From NCBI GenBank assembly GCA_963724975.1, contig CAVRXB010000004.1, positions 56,621 to 120,620 of the forward strand: a DNA stretch of 64,000 nt, given 5' to 3'. Source of the DNA: CAIWHR01 sp963724975 (GTDB lineage: Bacteria > Pseudomonadota > Gammaproteobacteria > Burkholderiales > Casimicrobiaceae). The notes under the pieces were generated by a model. It had not been told where the DNA came from. It worked only from the letters and a program-made list of their open reading frames with translations, and ran no database searches. A program made the translations under genes and the position numbers. This document shows, piece by piece, positions 8,841-17,466 of the stretch; the stretch's first letter is position 1; each line of letters begins with the position of its first letter.

Positions 8841-9974
8841 TTGAACACATTCCAACGCATCCTCGGGCCTGCATGCGCTTTCGCTATCGCAATGGTCTTG
8901 GTCGCTGCGCCGACGCAAGCGCAAGACGTCGTCAGAATCGGGTTCGCATCGCCGCTGACCGGCGGACAGGCAAGCTACGGCAAGGACAATCAAAACGGCG
9001 CCCAGATGGCGATCGACGAGCTCAACGCGCAGGGACTGAGGATCGGAGGCAAGACCGTCAAGTTCGAATTGCTGGCCGAGGATGATCAGGCCGATCCGAA
9101 GATGGGGCCGGTCGTGGCGCAGAAATTCGTTGACGCGAAGGTTGCCGGTGTGGTCGGACATTTCAATTCCGGCGTGACCATCCCTGCATCCAAGGTCTAT
9201 AGCGACGCTGGCATTCCGCAGCTCTCGGTGTCGACCAACGTCAAGTACACGATGCAGGGGTACAAGACAGCCTTTCGATTGATGGCCGACGACGGCAAGC
9301 AGGGAAAGGCACTGGGCGAGTACGCGGTAAAGAACCTGAAGCTCAAGCGCCTTGCCGTCGTCGATGATTCGACGGCCTACGGACAGGGACTGGCCGACGA
9401 GTTCGAACGGGCGGTGAGGGCCTCGGGCGGGCAGGTCGTCAAGCATGAGCACACGAACGACAAGGCCGTGGATTTCGCCGCGCTGCTGACTTCGATCAAG
9501 GGGCAGAATCCGGAAGCCATGTTCTTTGGCGGATACGACCAGCAAGCCGGCCCGATGGCACGCCAGATGAAGACGCTTGGGATGGGAACCAAACTCATGG
9601 GCGGCGAAACGATGAATTCGGCGAAGTTCATCGAACTGGCGGGACCGGCGGCCGAGGGCGCCATCGCCTCGACTCCTGGCGCTGCTCTGGACTCTCGGCC
9701 GGGCGGCAAGGCGTTCGCGGACAAGTACAAGGCACGATACAAGCAGGATGTCGGGCTGTATGCACCGTATTTCTACGACGGCGTGATGCTGATCGCCGCA
9801 GCGATGAAGGCGGCCAATTCGACCGATCCCGCCAAGTACATGCCGGCGCTTGCGAAGATCAAATACGATGGCATCACTGCCAACATCGCATTCGATGACA
9901 AAGGCGACCTAACTCAAGGTCTCCTCACGATCTTCGAAGTCAAGAATGGAAAATGGGAAGTCGTCTCGAAGTAG
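8841..9974 (+). CDS. Branched-chain amino-acid type ABC transporter substrate-binding protein
   Basis: Periplasmic binding protein of the LivJ/LivK family, 377 residues. An N-terminal signal peptide (hydrophobic ACAFAIAMVLVAA, cleavage near PTQAQD) precedes the mature start VRIGFASPLTGGQASYGKD, the hallmark of the family. Further family segments are GVVGHFNSGVTIPASKVY and FRLMADDGKQG. The start codon is an uncommon TTG, chosen because AGGAGGAG lies just upstream and the signal peptide begins there. It stands alone without permease or ATPase genes, so it either serves a transporter encoded elsewhere or acts as a ligand sensor. Confidence 0.9.
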   Translation: MNTFQRILGPACAFAIAMVLVAAPTQAQDVVRIGFASPLTGGQASYGKDNQNGAQMAIDELNAQGLRIGGKTVKFELLAEDDQADPKMGPVVAQKFVDAKVAGVVGHFNSGVTIPASKVYSDAGIPQLSVSTNVKYTMQGYKTAFRLMADDGKQGKALGEYAVKNLKLKRLAVVDDSTAYGQGLADEFERAVRASGGQVVKHEHTNDKAVDFAALLTSIKGQNPEAMFFGGYDQQAGPMARQMKTLGMGTKLMGGETMNSAKFIELAGPAAEGAIASTPGAALDSRPGGKAFADKYKARYKQDVGLYAPYFYDGVMLIAAAMKAANSTDPAKYMPALAKIKYDGITANIAFDDKGDLTQGLLTIFEVKNGKWEVVSK

Positions 9975-9994
9975 GCCACGAGCGCGCGCACCGC

Positions 9995-10366
9995 TCAGTG
10001 CCGCGTCCCGCCTTTTCCGGGAGGTCTTCCTTTGGTGGGCACGGCTTCGACCGACAGCGTGAAGCTGCGCTGCTCGTTCGCGGTGATCGCGCCGACGCCG
10101 ATTAGCTTACGTGCGATCTCGACGCCAAGATCGTCACGGATGATCACGACGACGGTGTACTCCCACGGCTCCGCGTCGGGCGGATGCCGGATGTTGCCTT
10201 CGATCAACAAGGGTGTGAGCGCCGGCGCCGACGGCGCATCGGTGCTCGCGCCGTAGCGCAGGTGATGCCGGCACGCCGGGCAGACCATCGCGCTTTCGAG
10301 GATGGTCTCCCGGCAGTGCGGACACTTGCGGGTCGCTCCCGGGTCGCCCGGGTGCACGGGGTTCAT
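9995..10366 (-). CDS. Zinc-ribbon protein coupled to bactofilin
   Basis: A 123-residue protein with two CxxC pairs near the N-terminus (RKCPHCRETI and MVCPACRHHL), a treble-clef-like zinc ribbon, followed by a probable beta-rich domain (EPWEYTVVVIIRDDLGVEIA) ending in a basic tail. The ATG overlaps the bactofilin stop by one base (TAATG), so the two are translationally coupled. Its function is unknown; the coupling suggests a role with the bactofilin polymer. Confidence 0.75.
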   Translation of the reverse strand: MNPVHPGDPGATRKCPHCRETILESAMVCPACRHHLRYGASTDAPSAPALTPLLIEGNIRHPPDAEPWEYTVVVIIRDDLGVEIARKLIGVGAITANEQRSFTLSVEAVPTKGRPPGKGGTRH

Positions 10367-10910
10367 TAGCTGACGGCGCGCCCCACGACGTGGCTGCCCG
10401 TTGCCGCTTTCGAGCTCTTGTCGTCGCCCCAGCCGAATTCGGCGTGACCGCGCATGCGAGCGCCGGACACGACGGTCAGCGTGTCGCCCTTCACGTCGCC
10501 GATCACTACCGCGCTCTGCGTCAATTCGACGCGCGTGGCCTCCTCGACGTTGCCTTCCAGCTCGCCGGCGATCGTGACGTTGTCGGCGCGCACGCTGCCG
10601 GTCAGCTTGGCACCGGACTCGATGGTGAGGTCGCCCTGGACGTTGACATCGCCTTTGAAGTTGCCGGCGATGCGTACACTGCCGCCGCCTTCGATCTTGC
10701 CTTCGATCGTGATATCGGCCGCGATCAACGATTCCTTCCGCGGCGCGGCGGGCTCGGCACGCGTCACGGGTGCGGGCGGTGGCGGCGGCGGGACTGTTGA
10801 CCGCCTCAGGCTTCGACGGCGCATCGTACCGGGCCGGTTCCTTGGCTTCGGGGAAGGGGGGCAAGCGTGGTCGGCCGCGCGGGGGCCGTATTCTCTTTCC
10901 AGAGGGCCAT
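10366..10910 (-). CDS. Bactofilin (polymer-forming cytoskeletal protein), N-terminus frameshifted
   Basis: The bactofilin beta-helix is clear: ESLIAADITIEGKIEGGG, GNFKGDVNVQGDLTIESG, KLTGSVRADNVTIAGELE, ending in a short polar tail. Bactofilins polymerise without nucleotide and scaffold envelope or cell-shape proteins. The core is open from 10824. The natural start is probably the ATG at 10910 (MALWKENTAPARPTT), which continues as PPFPEAKEPARYDAPSKPEA in a second frame and then PPPPPPAPVTRAEPA in a third. Two one-base insertions, at a C run near 10860 and a CCG run near 10795, explain this. The alternative is a short form from 10824 without a good ribosome site. Confidence 0.8.
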
Positions 10911-11315
10911 GGTCAGTCCTATCGTGAGGAAGGGCTTTAAAGGCTAGCGCTAAATGTCTGTGAATGCAATGCTATTGTCATAGCGGAATTCCGGCACGAT
11001 ACGCTTACCCTAAATGCGCCCTCAGCCAACGCGAGCCAAGGAGCATATTCACCTTGCCCGCATTTGTCGATCACGGTATGTTGAGTACAACAGATCGGCG
11101 GAACATCCCAGCGGCTAGGACCGTTGTCCACTCCTTACCGGGCATCGAGCAGGACCTTCGCGTCGCTTACTGTTATCGCGAATCCCAAATAGGCAATCAG
11201 CGAGCGGATTCTTCACCAAAGAGAGACAGGGAGTGGCGACCTGACATTTTTCGCCCTCCGACGATGTTGGCTGTGACGCTTGCACAGTCCCTTCTTGCGA
11301 CCGAGGGGGTGCTAC
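10911..11315. other. Intergenic, AT-richer leader of the three-gene cluster
   Basis: About 400 bp, visibly lower in GC than the flanking betaproteobacterial genes, with no convincing frame. It presumably holds the promoter of the 11316-13373 cluster. Confidence 0.4.
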
Positions 11316-12707
11316 ATGTCGTGTCAAATACTGATTGCGGACGTAAAGGCGCTTGGATTTGGACAGACGCTAACCTCGCTTCTCGTTTCCGGGAGTGCGC
11401 AGGATTGCGGGTTGCTCTCGTCAGGAGTGCTGGAACCGGATACCGGCGTTATTTCGGTGACCATCTCCTGCGACGGGGCATCGATCACGAAGGAGGCGAA
11501 CCTCCTCTTTACGGTGTGGACCGTTGTCTTTGGTCAAGCCGACAACTTAGCGTCCACTCTTTGCACATGTGGCGACGCCCTGCGCGTAAGTGTCAAGTGC
11601 CTAGGCAAGAAACAAGGCGTACCGCCTCAACTCATTTGTGAGACAGAGCAGACCTTTGCCATAACGTGCGGGAATGAGTGCACGGTCGAAACCTTCCCGG
11701 ACGTAAAAACGTGCAGCGATCCTCCGAACAGTCACGTCAAATATAAGGCGATAGTTTTCTCACCATTCCCTGGCAACGTCACGGCGTCGCTGTATGTCGA
11801 CAACAATTTTGTCGAAACGCAGTCTAGTCCGTTCGATCAAGTGGAGGTAAATTTTGACGGGATCTTGCCGCCAGCTCCGGGACCTCAGGGCCACGTCTTT
11901 TTGGTACACGTCGACGAGCCGAATGAATGCAAGACAACGCACAAAGAACACATCGAAGTAAAGCCGTGTGAACCGATCGGTGCGTGCTGTCTTCCCAAGA
12001 AGGCGGGAACCCCAGCAGTTTGCGAGGAGATGACAGAAGCTGAATGTATTGCGGTAGGCGGTACGTTTAAAGGCCCGGGTATCAAGTGCGTAAACGTGAC
12101 CTGCGGCGACGGCGACGACAACAACGGCGGTGGGAACAACGGCGGTCGGCGTGGAGAACCTAGCCCATGTGGCTCGTTCATGTATGTGGTCGGGGCTCTC
12201 ACCGGACTCACGCTTGCCGTCGGGTTGGCGATCGTCACGCTCTATTGCATGGGCATTCCGGTGCCGCCCGCTGTGTGGGCTTTCATGGTCGCTTTCGCAG
12301 CCGTTACTGCGTTGGTCATCGCCCTGTGGTATGCCCTCTGCGCTTGGGGCATTTGCGCCTGCCCAAACAAGTGCGACTGGCTAGGCATTGCATTCATGTC
12401 GACCCTTGGTGCTGCGGCAGTTGCCTTGTACCTCGGTGGATGCTGTCCCCCGTTGCTGGCACTCGGCGCGGTTCTATTTGCCGGAGCAGTGGCTAGCTTG
12501 GGATCCTGGATCAAGCTATGTAAGCCATCCGCCTGTGCGGTCTGGGGGAGCATTGGAGTTGCACTGATTAGTGTTACCGCGCCTACGATTGCCTTTATCG
12601 CTCTCTACCCGGTAATCCTAGCTTGTGGAGTGACCGCGGTTGCTCTCGTGGTGGCTGTGCTTGGTGCCATTGTGGCTGTTGCGCTTGCTTCGTGCGCAGC
12701 GCCTTAA
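11316..12707 (+). CDS. Cysteine-rich polytopic membrane protein of unknown function
   Basis: 463 residues, not recognised as a named family. The N-terminal ~270 residues are soluble and Cys-rich, with an Ig-like-looking stretch (GNVTASLYVDNNFVETQSSP) and a small Cys module (IGACCLPKKAG, then EMTEAECIAVGGTF). That module resembles 'GACC...T..EC...GG' units common in secreted proteins of environmental bacteria. A flexible linker (GDGDDNNGGGNNGGRRG) leads into about six hydrophobic segments with further Cys pairs (GICACPNKCDW, LGGCCPPLL). The start at 11316 follows GAGGGGG with 6 nt spacing. Base composition is lower in GC than its neighbours. It is first in a cluster with the next two genes. 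Confidence 0.7.
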   Translation: MSCQILIADVKALGFGQTLTSLLVSGSAQDCGLLSSGVLEPDTGVISVTISCDGASITKEANLLFTVWTVVFGQADNLASTLCTCGDALRVSVKCLGKKQGVPPQLICETEQTFAITCGNECTVETFPDVKTCSDPPNSHVKYKAIVFSPFPGNVTASLYVDNNFVETQSSPFDQVEVNFDGILPPAPGPQGHVFLVHVDEPNECKTTHKEHIEVKPCEPIGACCLPKKAGTPAVCEEMTEAECIAVGGTFKGPGIKCVNVTCGDGDDNNGGGNNGGRRGEPSPCGSFMYVVGALTGLTLAVGLAIVTLYCMGIPVPPAVWAFMVAFAAVTALVIALWYALCAWGICACPNKCDWLGIAFMSTLGAAAVALYLGGCCPPLLALGAVLFAGAVASLGSWIKLCKPSACAVWGSIGVALISVTAPTIAFIALYPVILACGVTAVALVVAVLGAIVAVALASCAAP

Positions 12708-12746
12708 TGCGGTGACACAAGTCTTAGCGATCTGCCGAGACACGAC

Positions 12747-13082
12747 GTGCAACTGTTCTGGTTCGTAGTTGGAATAATGGCTGCGTGGCGCGTTACTCAT
12801 CTGCTGAACGGGGAAGACGGGCCCTGGAAAATTTCGGTGCGGCTGCGTCGCAGCGCAGGGAACAGCGTGTTGGGCGAGATGCTTGATTGCTTTTACTGCC
12901 TCAGCCTGTGGGTCGCGGTTCCGTTTGCACTATTCCTTGGGCAAGACTGGGCAGAACGGATTCTCATTTGGCCAGCGCTGTCAGCAGGCGCTATTCTTTT
13001 GGAAACAAGCATGGGGGCAAAATCGCCCGTGGATGCGTCACACGCGCACACAGCAGCTCACTCTGACGAACAGGAGCCGTAG
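12747..13082 (+). CDS. DUF1360-like small membrane protein
   Basis: 111 residues: an N-terminal hydrophobic helix (FWFVVGIMAAWRVTHLL), a middle polar part and a second hydrophobic region with the motif LDCFYCLSLWVAVPFALF. The CxxC next to LSxWV is characteristic of the DUF1360 family as I remember it; its function is unknown. The start is a GTG at 12747; an ATG at 12777 is possible. It begins 39 nt after the preceding gene and its TAG is directly followed by the ATG of the next gene, so the three are co-transcribed. Confidence 0.65.
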   Translation: MQLFWFVVGIMAAWRVTHLLNGEDGPWKISVRLRRSAGNSVLGEMLDCFYCLSLWVAVPFALFLGQDWAERILIWPALSAGAILLETSMGAKSPVDASHAHTAAHSDEQEP

Positions 13083-13373
13083 ATGGCGTGCTGCGGGGAA
13101 AAAAGGCGTGCCCTTCAGACTCAAATGCGCAAGTCACCACAGCGACGTCTTATCGAAGACGGATCTCTCACTGCGAGTACTGCTGCGCGGATAATCCCGG
13201 GCCGCTCGAAGACGATGACGTTTGAGTACGTCGGCAAGACAGCTATGGCTGTAACTTGCTCAGAGTCGGGACGACGCTACCACTTCGCTAGTCCTGGTGC
13301 TCGTGTTGAAGTCGACTCGCGAGATGTCGATTTACTCGCCTCAGTTTCAAATCTAAGAATGCATACGAGGTGA
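13083..13373 (+). CDS. Small CCG-start protein of unknown function
   Basis: 96 residues beginning MACCGEKRRALQTQ and followed by a compact predicted beta domain (MTFEYVGKTAMAVTCSESG, RRYHFASPGARVEVDSRDVD). Short proteins with an N-terminal CC(x)xKR and this beta domain occur in diverse proteobacteria, but I know of no assigned function. The Cys pair could bind metal or be modified (speculative). It starts immediately after the stop of the DUF1360-like gene, with no gap, which implies coupled translation. Confidence 0.6.
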   Translation: MACCGEKRRALQTQMRKSPQRRLIEDGSLTASTAARIIPGRSKTMTFEYVGKTAMAVTCSESGRRYHFASPGARVEVDSRDVDLLASVSNLRMHTR

Positions 13374-13384
13374 GCGAAACCCAA

Positions 13385-13407
13385 CAACGTACGCTTAGAG
13401 CAGGGCG
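13385..13407 (+). repeat. 23-bp dispersed repeat, copy 1
   Basis: Shares 21 of 23 bases with 19877-19899 in the same orientation (core CGTAC, then CTTAGAGCA, then GGCG). It lies 12 bp after the small CCG-start gene. The two copies bracket the 13.4-19.9 kb block of hydrolase and transporter genes. Confidence 0.5.
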
Positions 13408-13451
13408 AGCGGCGTCGCGTTATCGATCAGTGCCATTTGGTGACCGTTCTG

Positions 13452-14378
13452 CTAGCGATTGAAGAACTCCACCAGCTTTGGAATGACCTGTCCTGGCGCC
13501 TCGTCGACCAGCCAGTGTCCCGACCCGAGCACGAGCACGCCCTCGACATTGGTCGCGACCAGTTTGCCCTGAGAGATCAGGAATTCGCCACCTGATTTCT
13601 CGCCGCCCAGAACCAGCACAGGCATCGTGAGCTTGGTCGCGGCGAAGACAGCGTTGTCCTTGGCGTCCTGATCGAAGTTCCGGAAGACCTCCATTCCAGC
13701 CTTCATCGCTCCAGGTTGCGCATACTTTTGCGTGTAAAAGCGCCGATCTGCCTCGGAGACGGACTTCTTTCCGTCCGCGGCAAAATCATTCCAGAAATGC
13801 TCAAAGTAGATGCGCTCCCGACCCTTCACCAGTGCAAGCGGAGTGGGGCCATAGAAATGAAAATGCCAGAGGTCTTTCAGAAGAAAAAGGTTGGTCGTGT
13901 CGCCGACACCCGGTATGAAAGCGTCCATCAGCGCGAGCCGATCGACTTCTCCTGGAAACTGCGCGGCGTACGCATAGGCCACCATCAAACCGATGTCGTG
14001 GCCGGCCACGCCTGCCTTCTGAATGCCGAGCGAGTTCGCCAGCGCGTGTACGTCCTGCGCCATCGTCTTCTTGTCATATCCGGATTCGGCCTTGGTGGAA
14101 TCGCCGAAGCCGCGTAGGTCAGGCGCCACCACGAGGTGCGTCTTCGCCAGTTCCTTCATCAATGGACGCCACATATGGCTGTTCTGCGCGTAGCCATGGA
14201 GCAGGATGACGGGGTCGCCCTTTCCCGCAACGAGGTAGTGGAGCTTCACTCCATTAACGTCGGCGTAGCGGTCGGTGATCGCGGGTCCCGAGTCCGCTTT
14301 GACATAGGTGGCGAGGCTGAGCGCGGCCAGGAGCAGTATCGCCCTCGCGTTTCGTGGAAGGCAGTGTTTCATCAGCAT
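13452..14378 (-). CDS. Exported alpha/beta hydrolase, epoxide hydrolase / haloalkanoate dehalogenase type
   Basis: About 308 residues with an N-terminal signal sequence (ARAILLLAALSLATYVKA). The fold markers are HGYAQNSHMWRPL (oxyanion HG), LRGFGDSTKAESGYD, and the nucleophile elbow AGHDIGLMVAYAY, in which the nucleophile is Asp. That points to epoxide hydrolases and haloacetate dehalogenases rather than Ser esterases. The catalytic His is likely in GSGHWLVDEAP. The start at 14378 was chosen because AAGGAA precedes it by about 6 nt; the frame extends to 14414. The substrate cannot be told from sequence. Confidence 0.85.
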   Translation of the reverse strand: MLMKHCLPRNARAILLLAALSLATYVKADSGPAITDRYADVNGVKLHYLVAGKGDPVILLHGYAQNSHMWRPLMKELAKTHLVVAPDLRGFGDSTKAESGYDKKTMAQDVHALANSLGIQKAGVAGHDIGLMVAYAYAAQFPGEVDRLALMDAFIPGVGDTTNLFLLKDLWHFHFYGPTPLALVKGRERIYFEHFWNDFAADGKKSVSEADRRFYTQKYAQPGAMKAGMEVFRNFDQDAKDNAVFAATKLTMPVLVLGGEKSGGEFLISQGKLVATNVEGVLVLGSGHWLVDEAPGQVIPKLVEFFNR

Positions 14379-14414
14379 GGCGTTCCTTTGTGACATTGTT
14401 TCGGAGCTCGGCAC

Positions 14415-15194
14415 TCAGCCCGCCCAGCCGAGGTGACCCAGGAAATCTCGTGTGCGGTCGGTGGTCGGCGCGTCGAAGATCTGCGCAGGCGGCCCTTGCT
14501 CGACGATGCGGCCAGCGTCGAACACGGCGACCCAGTCGCCGACGCGGCGCGCGAACGTCATCTCGTGCGTGACCACGACCATCGTCATGCCTTCTTCGGC
14601 GAGCTGCTTCATCACGTTGAGCACTTCACCGATCGTCTCCGGATCAAGCGCCGATGTGGGCTCGTCGAACAGCATCACGTCGGGCTCCATTGCGAGCGCG
14701 CGGGCGATCGCGACGCGCTGCTGCTGACCGCCGGAGAGCGCGGAAGGATAATTCGGCGCCTTGTCGGCGAGTCCCACCTTGGCGAGCATCGCCGCGGCAC
14801 GGCGCTGCGCCTCGGCGCGGTCCTTGCGAAGCACCGTGCGCGGTCCCTCGGCGACGTTCTCGATCGCGCTGAGGTGCGGGAAGAGCTCGAAGCTCTGAAA
14901 CACCATCCCCATCCGTGTGCGCACCGCACGCAGAATCCGCTCGCCGCGCGGCAGCGTCGTCCCCTCGAACTCGATCTCGCCGCCGTCTATCGTCTCCAGC
15001 CCGTTGGTGCAACGGAGCAGCGTGGACTTGCCCGAGCCGGACGGCCCGATCAGGCACACGACTTCGCCGGCGTGCACGTCGAGGTCCACACCGTGGAGCG
15101 CCTGGAAATCGCCGTAGCGCTTGATAACGCCGCGATAGCGGATGATCTTTGCGCCGCCCGCCTTCGCTCGCGCCGGCGCCTGTGCCGCGTTCAT
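14415..15194 (-). CDS. Polar amino-acid ABC transporter ATP-binding protein
   Basis: 259-residue ATPase of the GlnQ/GltL type. Walker A is GPSGSGKST, the Q-loop is MVFQSFELFPHLSAIENV (the FQ.F.LFPH form is typical of amino-acid importers), the ABC signature is LSGGQQQR, Walker B is VMLFDEPTSALDP and the switch is VVTHEM. It is the last gene of a four-gene operon read right to left (binding protein, permease, permease, ATPase) with gaps of only a few bases. Confidence 0.93.
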   Translation of the reverse strand: MNAAQAPARAKAGGAKIIRYRGVIKRYGDFQALHGVDLDVHAGEVVCLIGPSGSGKSTLLRCTNGLETIDGGEIEFEGTTLPRGERILRAVRTRMGMVFQSFELFPHLSAIENVAEGPRTVLRKDRAEAQRRAAAMLAKVGLADKAPNYPSALSGGQQQRVAIARALAMEPDVMLFDEPTSALDPETIGEVLNVMKQLAEEGMTMVVVTHEMTFARRVGDWVAVFDAGRIVEQGPPAQIFDAPTTDRTRDFLGHLGWAG

Positions 15195-15198
15195 CGTC

Positions 15199-15858
15199 TC
15201 ACTCCGTGACCGCGAATCGCCGTTGCAGCCAGTCGACGAGCTTTGCCTGCGGATAGCCGAGGAGCCAATAGATCGCCGCCATCGCGGTCAGCATCTCGAG
15301 CACGCGGAATGTATGTGCGCGGACCTGCATCGCGACGTACGCGAGCTCGGTCACCGCAATAACCGAGACGAGCGAGGTGTCCTTGAACAGCGATACCCAT
15401 GTGCTCGCGAGCACCGGCAGGATCCGCCGCAGCGCCTGCGGGAACACGACGCGGCGAAGCGCCTGCATCCGGCTCATCCCGAGCGCCATCGCCGCCTCGA
15501 CCTGGCCGCGGCGGATCGAGTTGATCCCGGCGCGGAACGTCTCCGCGTTGTACGCGGTGACATTGAGCGCGAGCGCGGCGAGGCCCGTTGCGAGCGGGGA
15601 CAGCGACAGACCGGTGAGAATCGGCAGCACGTAGAACGCCCAGAACACGACGAGGATCAACGGCAGGTTGCGGAACAGTTCCACGTATGCCGTCGCCGCG
15701 GCGCGTACCGGTGCCCACGCGTAGAGCCGCAGCGCCGCCACAGCGATGCCGCACGGCACGGCGATCGCCATCGTCGCCACGGTGAGCAGGATCGTCGTAG
15801 CGGTACCCGCGGCGAGCGCATCGCGATTCTGCCAGACAACGCTCCAGTCGAGGGTCAT
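15199..15858 (-). CDS. Amino-acid ABC transporter permease
   Basis: 219-residue HisM/GlnP-type permease with five hydrophobic segments. The EAA loop is seen as ALGMSRMQALRRVVFPQALRRILP. The N-terminal periplasm-to-membrane part includes TAYVELFRNLPLILVVFWAF, typical of the family. It pairs with the permease at 15862-16527 to form the channel of the importer and ends 4 nt before the ATPase gene starts. Confidence 0.9.
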   Translation of the reverse strand: MTLDWSVVWQNRDALAAGTATTILLTVATMAIAVPCGIAVAALRLYAWAPVRAAATAYVELFRNLPLILVVFWAFYVLPILTGLSLSPLATGLAALALNVTAYNAETFRAGINSIRRGQVEAAMALGMSRMQALRRVVFPQALRRILPVLASTWVSLFKDTSLVSVIAVTELAYVAMQVRAHTFRVLEMLTAMAAIYWLLGYPQAKLVDWLQRRFAVTE

Positions 15859-15861
15859 CGC

Positions 15862-16527
15862 TCACGAACGGCCGAGGTGCGCCACGCGGCGGTAGAGCAG
15901 GTCGACGCCTCGCGTGACGGGAAACAGCATCAAGAAGTAGACGAGCATCGCGAAGCTGAACACCTCGATCGGTTGGAAGCTCTGGCCGGCGAGGGTTTCC
16001 GATTGCCGCATCAGCTCGAGCACCGCAATCACCGAGGCGATCGCGGTGTCCTTGATCGTGACCGAGAGGAGCGAGCCGAACGCGGGCAGCATCCGCACGA
16101 TCGCTTGCGGCATGACGATTCGCCGCACGATCTGCGCCTGCGACATGCCGAGCGCGAGCGCGGCGCGCGTCTGACCCGGCCGCACCGACTCGACGCCGGC
16201 CCGAACGATCTCCGCCGCGTACGCCGCGAGATGCACGGTAAGGCCGATCAGCGCTGCGAAGAACGGCGGCATCGTGAGGCCGGTGAGGATCGGCAGCGCG
16301 AAGAACGTCCACACCAGCACGACCAGCACCGGAATCGCGCGCATCGAGTCGATGTAGAGGATGACGATCGGCCGCAGCCAGCGCGGACCGTAGAGCCGCG
16401 CCATTGCGACGATGAAACCGGCGGCGAGACTCGTCACACCCGAGAGCACCGCAAGCAGCAGCGTGACCGCAACGCCGGAGGCGAGGAACCTCCAATGATC
16501 GGTGATGACGGAGAAATCGAATTCCAT
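15862..16527 (-). CDS. Amino-acid ABC transporter permease
   Basis: 221-residue homologue of the neighbouring permease, with the same family segment (ILYIDSMRAIPVLVVLVWTF) and EAA loop (ALGMSQAQIVRRIVMPQAIV). Two different permeases in one operon indicate a heterodimeric channel as in GltJ/GltK. It starts directly at the binding-protein stop. Confidence 0.9.
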   Translation of the reverse strand: MEFDFSVITDHWRFLASGVAVTLLLAVLSGVTSLAAGFIVAMARLYGPRWLRPIVILYIDSMRAIPVLVVLVWTFFALPILTGLTMPPFFAALIGLTVHLAAYAAEIVRAGVESVRPGQTRAALALGMSQAQIVRRIVMPQAIVRMLPAFGSLLSVTIKDTAIASVIAVLELMRQSETLAGQSFQPIEVFSFAMLVYFLMLFPVTRGVDLLYRRVAHLGRS

Positions 16528-17355
16528 CTACTGCATTTTCTCGACGACGCGCGCTTCGTCCGCCTTCAGCTTCGGCTCCGTCTCCTGTGCAACCGCGCGT
16601 GTCCAGGCAAGGAACGCCGCCTGGTTCTTGTCGATCGCCATCCCGACCGGCGCAGCCTTTTCGGTGCTGTTCTGGCAGTTGTTGTCCTTCGGCAGCACGG
16701 CGAGCTGCTTCAGCTTCCGGCCCATCGCCACCCACGGCACGCGGTTGATCGGCGCGGCGTCCGCGCGCTTTGCGAGGATTTCCTCGACGGGCGCGGTGCC
16801 GGATCCGGCGACACCGCGGAGTTGCGCTTTCGGAAAGCGCTCCTTGACCCAGCCCTCCTCACCACCGCCGGTGTAATACGCGATCGTGATGTCCGGCTTG
16901 TTGAGGTCGTCGACCGTCTTCGCAGCCACAAATTTCGGGTTCGCCGCGAGCCCGAACATGCACACGCTGGTGTTCGAATAGATGATGAAATCGACAACCT
17001 TCAAGCGTTCCGCAGTCTCCGCGAGCGGTGTGACCGAGATGTCGACCTGGTTCGATGCGAGCACCGGCACCTTTGTCTCGTGGCTCACGGGCACCGCTTC
17101 GAGCTTCACGCCGAGGCGCTTCGCGTACTCCTGCGCGAGCAGCCACGCGGGTCCGCTCCACTGTTCGCCCGAACCCGAAGTGTTTTCGACCAGCCACGGC
17201 GCGTTGGCGAGCACGCCCACGCGCAACGCGCCGGCCTTTTTGATCGCGTCCACGCGCGGGCTCGTCCCCGGCGCGGGCACAGCGACATCGGCGACGCTCG
17301 ACGCCGCGACCGCGAGCAACGCGAGCGCGAAAATGGAACGGACTGCGCAATTCAT
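16528..17355 (-). CDS. Amino-acid ABC transporter periplasmic binding protein
   Basis: 275 residues of the family-3 solute-binding type (SBP_bac_3). A signal peptide (SIFALALLAVAASSVADVA) is followed by IKKAGALRVGVLANAPWLV, the usual first strand, and by VDISVTPLAETAERLKVVDF, the usual ligand-binding segment. The start at 17355 has GAGGAGG 4 nt upstream; the frame runs to 17472 but that extension overlaps a relic of another gene. It is the first gene of the operon. The ligand is not predictable beyond a polar amino acid. Confidence 0.88.
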   Translation of the reverse strand: MNCAVRSIFALALLAVAASSVADVAVPAPGTSPRVDAIKKAGALRVGVLANAPWLVENTSGSGEQWSGPAWLLAQEYAKRLGVKLEAVPVSHETKVPVLASNQVDISVTPLAETAERLKVVDFIIYSNTSVCMFGLAANPKFVAAKTVDDLNKPDITIAYYTGGGEEGWVKERFPKAQLRGVAGSGTAPVEEILAKRADAAPINRVPWVAMGRKLKQLAVLPKDNNCQNSTEKAAPVGMAIDKNQAAFLAWTRAVAQETEPKLKADEARVVEKMQ

Positions 17356-17404
17356 CGTGACCTCCTCGTGAGATGCTGCGTGGGTGCGACCCGAACGCGC
17401 AATA

Positions 17405-17466
17405 TTAGAGCCTATGTGCCGCGAGAAACGAATCGACCGGCGCGGTCCAGAGGCGCCCGCCGCGAT
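17405..17466 (-). pseudogene. Relic of a hydrolase 3' end (copy of 18952-19011)
   Basis: Bases 17407-17464 match 18954-19011 with only four differences over 58 nt. Read leftward they encode GGRLWTAPVDSFLAAHRL and a TAA stop, almost the same as the C-terminus of the intact hydrolase gene at 18952-19845 (GGRLWTAPVDSFLAEHGL). Homology stops abruptly upstream, so this is a fragment left by duplication or rearrangement. Confidence 0.7.

Noticed and set aside
10964..11641. 225-codon frame overlapping the Cys-rich protein
   Set aside because: No domain and no good start; the overlapping frame at 11316 has a clear ribosome site and membrane helices.
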